In this document: positions 9,207 through 17,807 of the stretch, piece after piece
Position numbering within the stretch: position 1 is the first letter of the stretch
Layout: each line of letters opens with the position of its first letter
Assembly: GCA_035534175.1 (NCBI GenBank)
Contig: DATLSM010000030.1
Location: 37,698-101,697 of the forward strand
DNA: 64,000 nt
From: DATLSM01 sp035534175
GTDB taxonomy: Bacteria; Actinomycetota; Thermoleophilia; Solirubrobacterales; 70-9
Direction of reading: 5' to 3'
Notes under the pieces: model-generated
What the model saw: the letters and a program-made list of their open reading frames with translations, nothing else
Database searches by the model: none
What the model was told of the DNA's origin: nothing
Translations under genes and position numbers: made by a program

Positions 9207-10330
9207 CCCTGGCGCCGGGACCGCACAGCCGCCGCCAGGCGCTCGAGCACCGAGACGGTCCGATCCCAGTCCATGCAGGCGTCGGTGATCGACTGGCCGT
9301 AGGTCAGCCCCACACCCTGCTCGAGCTCCTGGCGGCCCTCGACCAGGAAGGACTCCAGCATCACCCCGACGATCGCCCCGGCCCCGTCGGCGATCTGCTC
9401 GGCGATCTCAGCCGCGGCCTGCGCCTGGCGCTCGGGGTCCTTGCCGCTGTTGTCGTGGGAGGCGTCGATCACCAGGCGCTGGGGCAGGGCGGCGGCCTGG
9501 AGCATCGCCAGAGCGCTCCTCACCCCCTCTGCGTCGTGGTTGGGGGCGCCCCTTCCGCCGCGCAGGATGACGTGGCCGTCGGGGTTGCCCCTGGTGTGCA
9601 GGACCGCCGGCGCGCCGCGGTCATCGATCCCGGCGAAGGCGTGCGGAGCCGCCGCGGCGCGCACCGCGTCGACCGCCACCCCGACGTTGCCGTCGGTGCG
9701 GTTCTTGAAGCCGATCGGCATCGAGAGGCCCGAGCCGAGCTGGCGGTGGATCTGGCTCTCGGTGGTGCGGGCGCCGATCGCCCCCCAGGCGACGGCGTCG
9801 GAGATGTATTGGGGGGTGATCGGATCGAGGAACTCGCACCCCACCGGCAGGCCGAGGTCGAGCACCTCCAGCAGCAGGGTGCGGGCCATCCTCAGCCCCG
9901 CATTGACGTCGGCGGAGCCGTCCAGGTGAGGGTCGTTGATCAGCCCCTTCCAGCCGGTGGTCGTGCGCGGCTTCTCGAAGTAGACCCGCATCACGATCAG
10001 CAGGTCCCGATCCAGCTGGCGGGAGGCCTCGCTCAGGCGCCGGGCGTAGTCCAGCGCGGCGTCGACGTCGTGGACGCTGCAGGGGCCGACGATCACCAGC
10101 AGCCGCTCATCGCTGCCATCGAGGATCGCCACGACCTGCTCCCGGCCGCCGACCACACCCCGCGCCCGATCCTCGCCCAGGGGAAGCTCCCCCAGCAGAA
10201 CCGCCGGCGCCACCAGCTCGACAACCCGCTCGATCCGCTGGTCGCGAACCAGATCGCGGCTGGACTCCCTCTCGGTTCCGATCACCATCTGCGCACCGCT
10301 GCCTTTCCTCAACGCCGGGGACTCCGACAT
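9203..10330 (-). CDS. aroG: 3-deoxy-7-phosphoheptulonate synthase, type I (AroF/G/H class)
   Basis: First step of the shikimate pathway: condenses phosphoenolpyruvate with erythrose 4-phosphate. The 375-residue product carries the GPCSVHD motif, MRVYFEKPRTTTGWKG, the GARTTESQ loop, the GFKNRTDG segment and DASHDNSGK, all hallmarks of the type I-alpha enzymes known from enterobacteria. These are usually feedback-inhibited by one aromatic amino acid; which one is not predictable here. ATG at 10328-10330; a second Met at residue 15 is an alternative. It lies between hisC and tyrA. Confidence 0.94.
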   Translation of the reverse strand: MSESPALRKGSGAQMVIGTERESSRDLVRDQRIERVVELVAPAVLLGELPLGEDRARGVVGGREQVVAILDGSDERLLVIVGPCSVHDVDAALDYARRLSEASRQLDRDLLIVMRVYFEKPRTTTGWKGLINDPHLDGSADVNAGLRMARTLLLEVLDLGLPVGCEFLDPITPQYISDAVAWGAIGARTTESQIHRQLGSGLSMPIGFKNRTDGNVGVAVDAVRAAAAPHAFAGIDDRGAPAVLHTRGNPDGHVILRGGRGAPNHDAEGVRSALAMLQAAALPQRLVIDASHDNSGKDPERQAQAAAEIAEQIADGAGAIVGVMLESFLVEGRQELEQGVGLTYGQSITDACMDWDRTVSVLERLAAAVRSRRQG

Positions 10331-10351
10331 AACTTTAGGCGGCGGGCCCGC

Positions 10352-11446
10352 TCAGCCGAGCAGCTCGCCCAGGGCGGCAAGGAAACGGCCGTTCTCGGCG
10401 GCGCTGCCGTAGGTCACACGGATGTGGCCGCCCTCGCCCAGCGCGCTGCCGGGCCGAACGGCGATGCGGCGCTCGGCCAGACCGACGAGGACCTCGCCCT
10501 CATCCGCCCCGCCGAGATCGACCCAGGAGAAGTTGGCCTGGGTCTCAGCCGTACTCAGTCCCATCGCGCCCAGAGCCTCCTCCACCCGGAGCCGCTGGGC
10601 GATCGTGCCCTCGACCCTGGCGGCGACGTCGTCCTGGTGCAGGATCGCCTCCGCCCCGGCCGCCTGGGCCAGGGCGTTGACGCTGAAGGGCTGGCGCACC
10701 GCGTCGACCGCGGTGCAGAACCTGGCCGAGCCGATCCCGTAGCCGACCCGCAGCCCGGCCAGGCCGTAGCACTTGCTGAAGGTGCGCAGGATGACCAGGT
10801 TGGGGAACTGGGCGAGCAGGTCGAGGCTGGCGTCGGGGTCATCGTCGGTCTGGAACTCGACGTAGGCCTCGTCCAAGACGATGGTCACCCGCGCCGGGAC
10901 CTGCTCGCAGAGGGCGCCGATCTGGGTCGCAGGCAGGTGGGTCGCGGTGGGGTTGTTGGGGTTGCAGACCAGCAGCAGCTGGGTGGCGGCCGTAACCTCG
11001 GCGGCCATCGCCTGCAGGTCGTGCACCCCGCCCTCGGCCAGCGCCACCCGGACCTCCCGCGCCCCGGTCAGCGCCGGCAGGTATGGGTACATGGAGAAGG
11101 ACGGCCAGGCGTAGAGGATCTCATCGCCCGGCTCGCAGAGCGCCTCGGCCGCGGCGAGCAGGATCTCGCAGGAGCCGTTGCCGACGGCGATCCGGGCAGG
11201 GACGGTGTCGTAGCGCTCGGCGATCCGCCGTCGCAGCAGGGTCGCCTCGGGGTCGGGGTAGCGGTTCATCGCCCCGCTGGCGGCGGCGATCGCCTCGATC
11301 ACCTTCGGGTGGGGCCCGAAGGGCGACTCGTTGGAGGCCAGCTGGGCGAGGTCGCCCGCGGCGATCGCCTCCGGCGCCTGGCCGGTGGGCACGCCGGCCT
11401 GGTAGCCGGGGATGCGGGCGAGCTTTTGGGCGAAGGTGACTGCCAT
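10352..11446 (-). CDS. hisC: Histidinol-phosphate/aromatic aminotransferase (class I/II, PLP)
   Basis: 364-residue PLP aminotransferase of the HisC family. Visible features are the N-terminal LASNESPFGP, CNPNNPTATHL, VLDEAYVEF and the PLP lysine in RTFSKCYGLAGLRVGY. HisC enzymes transaminate imidazole-acetol phosphate in histidine synthesis, but several act on phenylpyruvate and 4-hydroxyphenylpyruvate. No other his gene is present and the flanks are aroH and aroG/tyrA, so an aromatic aminotransferase role is likely. That part is inference from context. Confidence 0.88.
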   Translation of the reverse strand: MAVTFAQKLARIPGYQAGVPTGQAPEAIAAGDLAQLASNESPFGPHPKVIEAIAAASGAMNRYPDPEATLLRRRIAERYDTVPARIAVGNGSCEILLAAAEALCEPGDEILYAWPSFSMYPYLPALTGAREVRVALAEGGVHDLQAMAAEVTAATQLLLVCNPNNPTATHLPATQIGALCEQVPARVTIVLDEAYVEFQTDDDPDASLDLLAQFPNLVILRTFSKCYGLAGLRVGYGIGSARFCTAVDAVRQPFSVNALAQAAGAEAILHQDDVAARVEGTIAQRLRVEEALGAMGLSTAETQANFSWVDLGGADEGEVLVGLAERRIAVRPGSALGEGGHIRVTYGSAAENGRFLAALGELLG

Positions 11447-11472
11447 GCCCTCGATTGTGACGCAGCGGCTGG

Positions 11473-11859
11473 TTACTGAGCGGCCCCGAGGTCGGCGCGC
11501 AGCTTCTTCGCCTCGCCCAAGTAAACGTGAGCCGGGGAGTGAGCGGCGGGGGCGTAGAAGTGGACCATCACCCGGATCACCCGGGGCATCGCGCCGGGGA
11601 CGCCGATCTCCCGCGCGCAGAGCAGCGGCACCGAGTCCAGGCCGAGGTTACGGGCGGCGACCGCCGGGAACTCGGCGTCGAGATCCTCTGTCGTCGTGAA
11701 CAGGCAGCTGACCATCGCCTCCGGCGCCAGGTCGTTGCGCTCGATCAGCTCCCGCATCAGCTCTTCGGTCACGGCGACGATCGCACCGGCCTCGTTGGCC
11801 TCGGCCTGGGCGGCACCGCGCAGGGCGAACAGCCGATCTGAACCAGGGCTCGTGCTCAT
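11473..11859 (-). CDS. aroH: Chorismate mutase, AroH type
   Basis: Converts chorismate to prephenate. The 128-residue product has the alpha/beta trimeric AroH features: FALRGAAQAEAN near the N-terminus (active-site Arg of the LRGA motif), the ISERND-like IERNDLAPEAMVS, the TTEDLDAEFPAVAAR segment and the VPLLCAREIGVPGAMPRVIRV strand. I chose ATG 11857-11859, which gives the usual length of about 127; an in-frame start at 11886 would add nine residues. It is 31 bases downstream of rluB and supplies TyrA's substrate. Confidence 0.94.
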   Translation of the reverse strand: MSTSPGSDRLFALRGAAQAEANEAGAIVAVTEELMRELIERNDLAPEAMVSCLFTTTEDLDAEFPAVAARNLGLDSVPLLCAREIGVPGAMPRVIRVMVHFYAPAAHSPAHVYLGEAKKLRADLGAAQ

Positions 11860-11890
11860 AGATGTTCGGCTCCGCTGCGCTTGCAAGCAG

Positions 11891-12616
11891 TCAGCTTGCG
11901 ATGCCCCCCGCGCTTTGCCTCACCGACCCTACATCCTGCCAAAGGGAGGCGATCTCCTCCTTCTCCAGGCGGCGGGCCTCCCCCACGGGCAGCGATCCCA
12001 GCTCGATCGGGCCGAAGCGAACACGGCGCAGGGCGGCCACCTCGTTGCCCACCGCTTCGACCATCCGCCGCACCTGGCGGTTGCGCCCTTCGCGCAGGAT
12101 GACCTCGATCTCGCGCCGGCCGAGGCGGCGCAGCCTGGCCGGGGCGGTCGGGCCGTCATCCAACTCGACCCCGCGCCCCAGCCGCCTCAGGTCGGCCGCA
12201 GAGATGGGCCGGCGCAGCCCGACCCGGTAGACCTTCTCCACTTCGTAGCGCGGATGGGTGAGGCGATTGGCCAGCTCACCGTCGTTGGTCAGCAACAGCA
12301 GGCCGGTCGAATCGGCGTCCAGTCGCCCGACCGGGTAGAGCCGGGCGCCCGAGCGGACCAGCTCGACCACCGCCAGCCGCTCACCGGGCTCCCTCGCCGT
12401 GGAGATCACCCCGGCCGGCTTGTTCACCGCCCATATCTCCAGCGCCTGCGCCGCGACCGCGCTTCCGTCGACCCGCACGTCATCTGCCTGACCGACGTCG
12501 CGAGCCGGATCTCTGACCACCTGGCCGCCGACGCTGACCCGACCGGCGGCGATCACCAGCTCGGCTCTGCGCCGTGAGGCGATCCCTCCGTGGGCCAGGA
12601 ACTTGGCCAGCCTCAC
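11891..12616 (-). CDS. rluB: Ribosomal large subunit pseudouridine synthase B-type (RluB/RsuA family)
   Basis: 241-residue enzyme with an N-terminal S4 RNA-binding domain (MRLAKFLAHGGIASRRRAE) followed by the pseudouridine synthase fold. The catalytic Asp is in GRLDADSTGLLLLTNDG, with the following EKVYRV and REGRNRQVRRM motifs. The family modifies a uridine in 23S rRNA (RluB) or 16S rRNA (RsuA); the scpA-scpB-rluB order favours RluB. It is separated from scpB by a 141-base GC-rich spacer without a visible gene. Confidence 0.92.
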   Translation of the reverse strand: MRLAKFLAHGGIASRRRAELVIAAGRVSVGGQVVRDPARDVGQADDVRVDGSAVAAQALEIWAVNKPAGVISTAREPGERLAVVELVRSGARLYPVGRLDADSTGLLLLTNDGELANRLTHPRYEVEKVYRVGLRRPISAADLRRLGRGVELDDGPTAPARLRRLGRREIEVILREGRNRQVRRMVEAVGNEVAALRRVRFGPIELGSLPVGEARRLEKEEIASLWQDVGSVRQSAGGIAS

Positions 12617-12757
12617 GCTGGACCCGCCGCAGTTGGCCCCGGCCCGGACCTCCCCCGCCCCGGCGGAGTGATTCCGGCGCCCGGGTGGGGCTGGGGACCG
12701 GCCTCGCCGCGGGCGGGGCCGGGGCCTAGTCGAGGCCCAGGCCGTCCGCTGCCCGAC

Positions 12758-13330
12758 TCACGGCTCGACACGTTGTTCGCCCGCCTTCAGCAACCGCTCG
12801 CGCAGCTCCCTCGCATCCTCGGGGGTCGGGTCAAACCTGGAGGGGTCCGGCAACTGGTCGAGCCCGGCGAGGCCAAAGAGCCGCTCGAACAGCTCGGTCG
12901 TCTTGAAGATCGCAGCGCCGAAGCGCGATCGCCCCGACTCCTCGATCAGGCCCCGCTCGGCCAGCGTCTGCACCGCCGACTCGGAGGAGACGCCGCGGAT
13001 CCGCGCCACCTCCGGGCGCGAGACCGGCTGAAGGTAGGCGACGATCGCCAGCGTCTCGGCCTGGGCCTGGGTCAGGGGCGGGGTGCGCGGCTTGGCCAGC
13101 AGCCGCCGAGCGGCCTCCTCGCTCCCCGGGTCACTGGCCAGGGCAAAGCCCCCCGCGACCTCGCGCAGGACGACGCCGCGCCTGCCCTGGGCGAGGTCCT
13201 CGCGCAGCAATTCGATCGCCTCCGCCACCTGGCCCTCGGTCGCCCCGGTCGCCTCGCAGAGGTCGCGAGCGCTGACCGGCTGGGCGGAGAGGAAGAGCAG
13301 CGCCTCGACCGTGCGCGAGAGGTCACTCAC
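12758..13330 (-). CDS. scpB: Segregation and condensation protein B
   Basis: Winged-helix partner of ScpA in the SMC-ScpAB condensin complex that organises and separates the chromosome. The 190-residue product starts with TVEALLFLSAQPVSARDL and has the typical PPLTQAQAETLAIVAYLQPVSRPEV segment linking two winged-helix domains, then RGVSSESAVQTLAERGLI. The 8-base overlap with scpA (TCACTCAC region) indicates coupled translation. Length matches the family. Confidence 0.94.
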   Translation of the reverse strand: MSDLSRTVEALLFLSAQPVSARDLCEATGATEGQVAEAIELLREDLAQGRRGVVLREVAGGFALASDPGSEEAARRLLAKPRTPPLTQAQAETLAIVAYLQPVSRPEVARIRGVSSESAVQTLAERGLIEESGRSRFGAAIFKTTELFERLFGLAGLDQLPDPSRFDPTPEDARELRERLLKAGEQRVEP

Positions 13331-14054
13331 CGCTGCCGACCGCCCTGACCTCGATCGGGCCGAACGGCCTGCTCTGCTCCCAGGTCACCTCGCCCTTGCG
13401 GTAGAGCTCCAGCATTGCGAACAGGGTGACCGCCTGGGTCAGCCGGTCCTCGGCGCCGAACTGCTCATCGAAATCGAAGCTGGGACGGCGGGCGAGCGCC
13501 TCGCGCAGGGCGCGCAGCCGGCGCTCCAGCGAAACGGTGGCGCGGATGTGGCTGGTATCGACCTCGGGCGGCGTCGCCAGCAGATCGCCGAGCGCGGCCG
13601 CCAGCCGTTCAGGTTCATACACCGCGCTGGCGGCCTCCAGCGCGACCCGCCCCAGCTGCGGCGGAAGCGGCGCCGAGCGGTAGAGGTATCCACGCGCCGC
13701 CTCCAGGCGCTCGAGCAGCACCGCGGAGGCCTCGCGGTAGCGGCGGTACTCCAGCATCCGAGCCAGCAGCTCCTCCACCGCCTCCTCCGGGCCGAGCTCC
13801 AACTCCTCCTCCTCCGCCCCCGGCAACATCAACCGCGACTTCAACTCCAAGAGCGCCGCGATCAGGACCAGGAACTCGGTCGCAACCTCCAGCTCCAGCT
13901 CTCCCGCTCGCTCCAGGTGCTCGATGTAGGCGACCACCACCTCGCCCAACTCGACCTCCAAGAGGCTCACCTCCTCGCGCAGGACGACCGCCATCAGCAG
14001 GTCAAAGGGCCCGGCGAAGACGTCGAGGTCGAGGTCCAGCTCGGCGACGGTCAC
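13323..14054 (-). CDS. scpA: Segregation and condensation protein A
   Basis: Kleisin subunit bridging the SMC dimer. 243 residues with the N-terminal DVFAGPFDLLMAVV motif (helical SMC-neck contact), the VATEFLVLIAALLELKSRLMLP helix, an acidic middle and a C-terminal winged helix ending in KGEVTWEQSRPFGPIEV. It starts 9 bases after trpS and overlaps scpB. The acidic stretch at about 83-100 (EEEELELGPEE) is common in the family. Confidence 0.94.
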   Translation of the reverse strand: MTVAELDLDLDVFAGPFDLLMAVVLREEVSLLEVELGEVVVAYIEHLERAGELELEVATEFLVLIAALLELKSRLMLPGAEEEELELGPEEAVEELLARMLEYRRYREASAVLLERLEAARGYLYRSAPLPPQLGRVALEAASAVYEPERLAAALGDLLATPPEVDTSHIRATVSLERRLRALREALARRPSFDFDEQFGAEDRLTQAVTLFAMLELYRKGEVTWEQSRPFGPIEVRAVGSGE

Positions 14055-14063
14055 GAGCTCAAG

Positions 14064-15062
14064 TTAACGCCGGGCGCCGATGCCCATGCGGTCGCGGACC
14101 TCGGCCAGGGTGCCCGAGGAGATCGCCCGCGCTTGCTCCGCGCCGGCCGCCAGGGTCGCCTCCAGCATCGCCTCCTCGGGCCGCAGCTCGGCGTAGCGCT
14201 GGCGGAGGGGGGCGAGCAGCTCGACCGTGCCCTCGGCCACCGCCTGCTTGAACTCGCCGTAGCCGGCGCCCTGGAACTCGGCCTCGATCTCCTCCGGGGC
14301 CAGCGCCCGCGCCGCGGCGAGCACTTCGATCAGGTTGCTGACCCCCGGCTTGTCCTCCCGGCGCACGATCTCGCGGCCCGAGTCGGTCACCGCTGCGGCC
14401 AGCTTCCTGCGGATCGCCTCGGGCTCATCGAGCAGGTAGACGGTGCTCGCCTCGCTGGCGCCGGTGGTCGACATCTTGCGCTCGGGCTCCTGCAGGTCCA
14501 TGATCCGGGCGCCGACCTCCGGCACGCGGTGTTCGGGCTCAACCAGCGTCTGGCCGAAGCGCTCGTTGAAGCGGCGGGCGATCTCGCGTGTCAGCTCGAT
14601 GTGCTGGCGCTGGTCCTCGCCGACCGGGACCTCGGACGCTCTGTAGGCGAGCACGTCCGCCGCCTGCAGCACGGGGTAGAAGAAGAGCGCCGCCGAGACC
14701 AGCTCGCGCTGGTGTGCGGACTTGTCCTTGAACTGGTGCATGCGGTTGAGGTCGCCGTGGGCGGTGAGGGCGGACAGCAGCCAGGTCAGCTCGGTGTGCT
14801 CGCGCACGTCGGACTGGCGGAAGAGGATGCAGCGGCCCGGATCGAGGCCCGCGGCGAGCAGGACCGCGGCGGTGTCATACAGCCGCTGGCGCAGCTCGGT
14901 GGGGTCATAGGCGACCGAGATGGCATGCAGGTCGACGATGCAAAAGATCGCCGGATCGCCCCGCTCCTGCCCCTCGACGTACTGGCGGATCGCGCCGATG
15001 TAGTTGCCGAGGTGCTTTCGCCCGGTGGGCTGGATCCCGGAAAAGACCGTCGGCTTAGCCAT
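14064..15062 (-). CDS. trpS: Tryptophanyl-tRNA synthetase
   Basis: Class Ic synthetase charging tRNA-Trp. The 332-residue product begins MAKPTVFSGIQPTG and shows the HIGH-like HLGNYIGA segment, the GEDQRQHIELTREIARRFN motif and KMSTT (KMSKS-like). The ATG at 15060-15062 gives the conserved start; an upstream in-frame start at 15197 would add a non-conserved Pro/Arg-rich leader. A 12-base motif shared with the priA promoter region lies 36 bases upstream (15098-15109). No T-box leader is evident. Confidence 0.96.
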   Translation of the reverse strand: MAKPTVFSGIQPTGRKHLGNYIGAIRQYVEGQERGDPAIFCIVDLHAISVAYDPTELRQRLYDTAAVLLAAGLDPGRCILFRQSDVREHTELTWLLSALTAHGDLNRMHQFKDKSAHQRELVSAALFFYPVLQAADVLAYRASEVPVGEDQRQHIELTREIARRFNERFGQTLVEPEHRVPEVGARIMDLQEPERKMSTTGASEASTVYLLDEPEAIRRKLAAAVTDSGREIVRREDKPGVSNLIEVLAAARALAPEEIEAEFQGAGYGEFKQAVAEGTVELLAPLRQRYAELRPEEAMLEATLAAGAEQARAISSGTLAEVRDRMGIGARR

Positions 15063-15138
15063 CGGCTCGCAGCCTAGCCACTCCGCCGAGGGGCCGAAAT
15101 ATCGGCATCTGCGCCACGGATCGCCGGCTCGGCCGGGG

Positions 15139-16788
15139 TCAGGCGTTGGGGGGCTGAGACCCGGCGCCCTCAGTCCCAACCCCGTGGCCGCACTCACCCG
15201 CCGCCGCTGCGCCGCGGGTGGGCAGCGCCGCCACCGCCGCTCGCCCCTGGCGCTCGGCGCCAGCGGGCCCCAATCGCGACCTCGCTCGGCGCGGATCCTC
15301 GATGCCCCAGCCGGCGACGATGCCGCCGAGGATCATCAGCAGACCGGCGATCCCGATCCCCAGATGGAAGGCCGAGGTCGAAGCCCCGTTGGCGGCGCTG
15401 GCGAGCCGGGCGGCCTCCGCCGGAGTGAGGCCCCGCGTCCTCGCTCTCCCCAACGGCTGTTCCTTGGCTTCGGCGACCGCCTGGCGGGCGGCGGGGCTGA
15501 GCGGGCGCGAGCCCAGGTTGGCGTCCAGGGCGGAACCGAAGTGGCCCGAGATCAGCGCGCCGAGGACGGCGATCGCCAGCAATCCAGCCACCCGCGAGAT
15601 CCCGTTGTTGGCGCCGGAGGCAACGCCGACGTGGCGCTCGGCAACCGAGTCGAGCACGGTTGCCGTCAGCGGCGCCACCGTGGCGGAGAGGCCAAGGCCG
15701 AAGAGGAGGATCGCCGGCAGCACCTCGGTCGCGTAGGGCGCCTGCTCTCCCACCCGCAGCATCAACAGCAGGCCGAGGCCGGCGACGATCGGCCCGGCGC
15801 TCATCGGCAGGCGTGGACCCCGGGCCGAAGCCAGCCTGCCCCAGCGGGGGGAGAGGAGGAAGAGGATCACCGAGATCGGGGTGGTCGCCAACCCCGCCTC
15901 CAGCGGCGTGTAGCCGGCGATCTGCTGGAGGAAGAGGCCGACGAAGAAGAGGCCCCCGATCAGGCCGGCGTAGGCGGCGAGGGTGGTCAGGTTGGCGACG
16001 GCGAAGTTGCGGATCTTAAACAGGGCGAGGTCGAGCATCGGCTGGCGAGCGCGCGCCTCGTGCCCGACGAAAAGCCCAAAGCAGGCGATCCCCGCCAGGA
16101 GCGGGACCCAGACCAGCGGATCGCTCCAGCCATGTGTCGGCTGCTCGATCAGGCCAAAGACCGGCCCGCCGAACCCGGCGGCGGAGAGGGCGATCCCCAG
16201 CCAGTCGATCCCGTGGAAGGCGTCGGGGTCACGGCTCTCCCCCACCGCCCGGCGGGTCAGCCCCACGGTGAGCGCGATCAACGGGATGTTGACCCAGAAG
16301 ATCGCCCGCCAGGATGCCAGCCCGATCAGCGCGCCGCCGCCGGCCGGTCCGATCACCGTGGCGATCCCGGTCCACGCCGTCCAGGTGCCGACCGCCTTGC
16401 CCCGCGAGGCTCCCTCGAAGGTGGCGGCGACGATCGCCAGCGAGCCGGGCACCAGCATCGCCCCGGCGATCCCCTGCAGGGCGCGAGCCCCGATCAGGAA
16501 CCCGGCGCTGGGAGCGAGGGCGCAGAGCATCGAGGTCAGGCCGAAGGCGATCAGACCGAGGGTGAACACCCGCCGCCGGCCGAACTGGTCGCCGAGGCTA
16601 CCGCCGACCAACAGCAGGGAGACCAGGGCCAGCATGTAGGCCTCGACCACCCACTGCTGCCCGGCGAGGCCGATGCCCAGCCCGCGGCTGATCGAGGGCA
16701 GGGCCACGTTGACCACGGTCGAGTCGAGGAAGACAACCGTCGAGCCGAGGATCGTCGCGATCAGCGTCAGTCGCTGTTGACGGGACAC
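15139..16788 (-). CDS. MFS drug exporter, DHA2 (EmrB/QacA) 14-helix family
   Basis: 549-residue membrane protein with about 14 hydrophobic helices. Family motifs are present: FLDSTVVNVALPSI in helix 1 (motif D1), GGSLGDQFGRRRVF in the 2-3 loop (motif A) and GIATVIGPAGGGALIG (motif C of antiporters). It should export small hydrophobic compounds in exchange for protons; the substrate is unknown. I chose GTG 16786-16788 (VSRQQRLTLIATILG). The C-terminal 40 residues are a soluble Ala/Gly/Arg tail. It is divergent from ku; no adjacent regulator is present. Confidence 0.88.
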   Translation of the reverse strand: MSRQQRLTLIATILGSTVVFLDSTVVNVALPSISRGLGIGLAGQQWVVEAYMLALVSLLLVGGSLGDQFGRRRVFTLGLIAFGLTSMLCALAPSAGFLIGARALQGIAGAMLVPGSLAIVAATFEGASRGKAVGTWTAWTGIATVIGPAGGGALIGLASWRAIFWVNIPLIALTVGLTRRAVGESRDPDAFHGIDWLGIALSAAGFGGPVFGLIEQPTHGWSDPLVWVPLLAGIACFGLFVGHEARARQPMLDLALFKIRNFAVANLTTLAAYAGLIGGLFFVGLFLQQIAGYTPLEAGLATTPISVILFLLSPRWGRLASARGPRLPMSAGPIVAGLGLLLMLRVGEQAPYATEVLPAILLFGLGLSATVAPLTATVLDSVAERHVGVASGANNGISRVAGLLAIAVLGALISGHFGSALDANLGSRPLSPAARQAVAEAKEQPLGRARTRGLTPAEAARLASAANGASTSAFHLGIGIAGLLMILGGIVAGWGIEDPRRARSRLGPAGAERQGRAAVAALPTRGAAAAGECGHGVGTEGAGSQPPNA

Positions 16789-16922
16789 CGGAAGCGAGTC
16801 TAAGCCGCGCCCGGGGTCGGGTTCGGCGCCGGGCCAGACCCGGACGCAAGATGCCTCCCGGCCCAGCCCGCCCGGTGCGCCCGCGCCTGCGGGCTGGGAC
16901 AATTGCGCCAGGTGATCTGCTG

Positions 16923-17804
16923 ATGGCAAGAGCGATCTGGACCGGATCGATCAGCTTCGGGCTCCTCAACGTACCCGTCCGGCTCTACAGCGCGGTGGCC
17001 CGCCGGGGCATCGCGCTGCGCGAGATCCGCGAGTCCGACGGGGCCCGCATCCGCCACCGCAGGGTGGCCGAAGGGACTGAGGAGGAGGTGCCTTTCGAGC
17101 AGATCGTCAAGGCCTTTGAGATCGCACCCGAGCGCTACGTGGCGCTGAGCAAGCAGGAGATGGAGGCTCTCAGCCCGCAGAAGAGCCGGGCGATCGAGGT
17201 CCAGGACTTCGTCGACCTGGGCGAGATCGACCCGATCTACTTCGACAGCCCCTACTACCTGGGGCCCGCGCAGGGGGCGGAGAAGGCCTACTCGCTGCTG
17301 GCCCGGGCGATGGAGGGCTCGGGGAAGGTGGCCATCGCCCGCTTCGTCTTCCGCAACAAGGAGCACCTCGCCGCGATCCGCCCCAGCGAGGGCGTGCTGA
17401 CCCTGACCACGATGCGCTTCGCCGAGGAGGTCGTGCCGCCCTCAGAGCTGCAGGACGCGCTCCCCGCCGAGGAGCCGAAGGTCGCCAAGCGCGAGGTGGA
17501 GATGGCCGAGCGGCTGATCGACTCGCTCACCCGGCGCTTTGACCCGGCCGCCTATCGCGACGAGTACCGCGAGGAGCTGATGGCCCTGATCGAGCGCAAG
17601 GCGCAGGGCCGGGAGCTGGTGGCGGGCGCGCCGGGCGAGGAGCCCGAGGCGACCAGGGCTCCCGATCTGATGGCCGCGCTGGAGGAGAGTCTGGCCGCCG
17701 TGGAGGGCAGGAGAACAGGCAAACAACCGGCGAAAAAGCGACGGGGGACCGCGGCAGCGAAGAAACGACCCGCCGCACGCGCCGGGTCGAAATCCTCCAA
17801 GTAG
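16923..17804 (+). CDS. ku: Ku protein for non-homologous end joining
   Basis: Homodimeric ring that binds broken DNA ends and recruits LigD. The 293-residue product opens MARAIWTGSISFGLLNVPVR, the hallmark of bacterial Ku, and continues with RIRHRRVAEGTEEEVPFEQIVKGFE-like sequence and the DPIYFDSPYYLGP strand. The C-terminal tail is Lys/Arg/Ala-rich (about 265-293), typical of DNA-bridging extensions. ATG at 16923. It is 3 bases upstream of the LigD polymerase gene, forming a repair operon. Confidence 0.96.
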   Translation: MARAIWTGSISFGLLNVPVRLYSAVARRGIALREIRESDGARIRHRRVAEGTEEEVPFEQIVKAFEIAPERYVALSKQEMEALSPQKSRAIEVQDFVDLGEIDPIYFDSPYYLGPAQGAEKAYSLLARAMEGSGKVAIARFVFRNKEHLAAIRPSEGVLTLTTMRFAEEVVPPSELQDALPAEEPKVAKREVEMAERLIDSLTRRFDPAAYRDEYREELMALIERKAQGRELVAGAPGEEPEATRAPDLMAALEESLAAVEGRRTGKQPAKKRRGTAAAKKRPAARAGSKSSK

Positions 17805-17807
17805 CCG

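Noticed and set aside
13083..15077. 664-codon plus-strand open frame opposite scpB, scpA and trpS
   Set aside because: It is antisense to three well-recognised genes and shows only low-complexity sequence. Long shadow frames are expected at about 70 percent GC.
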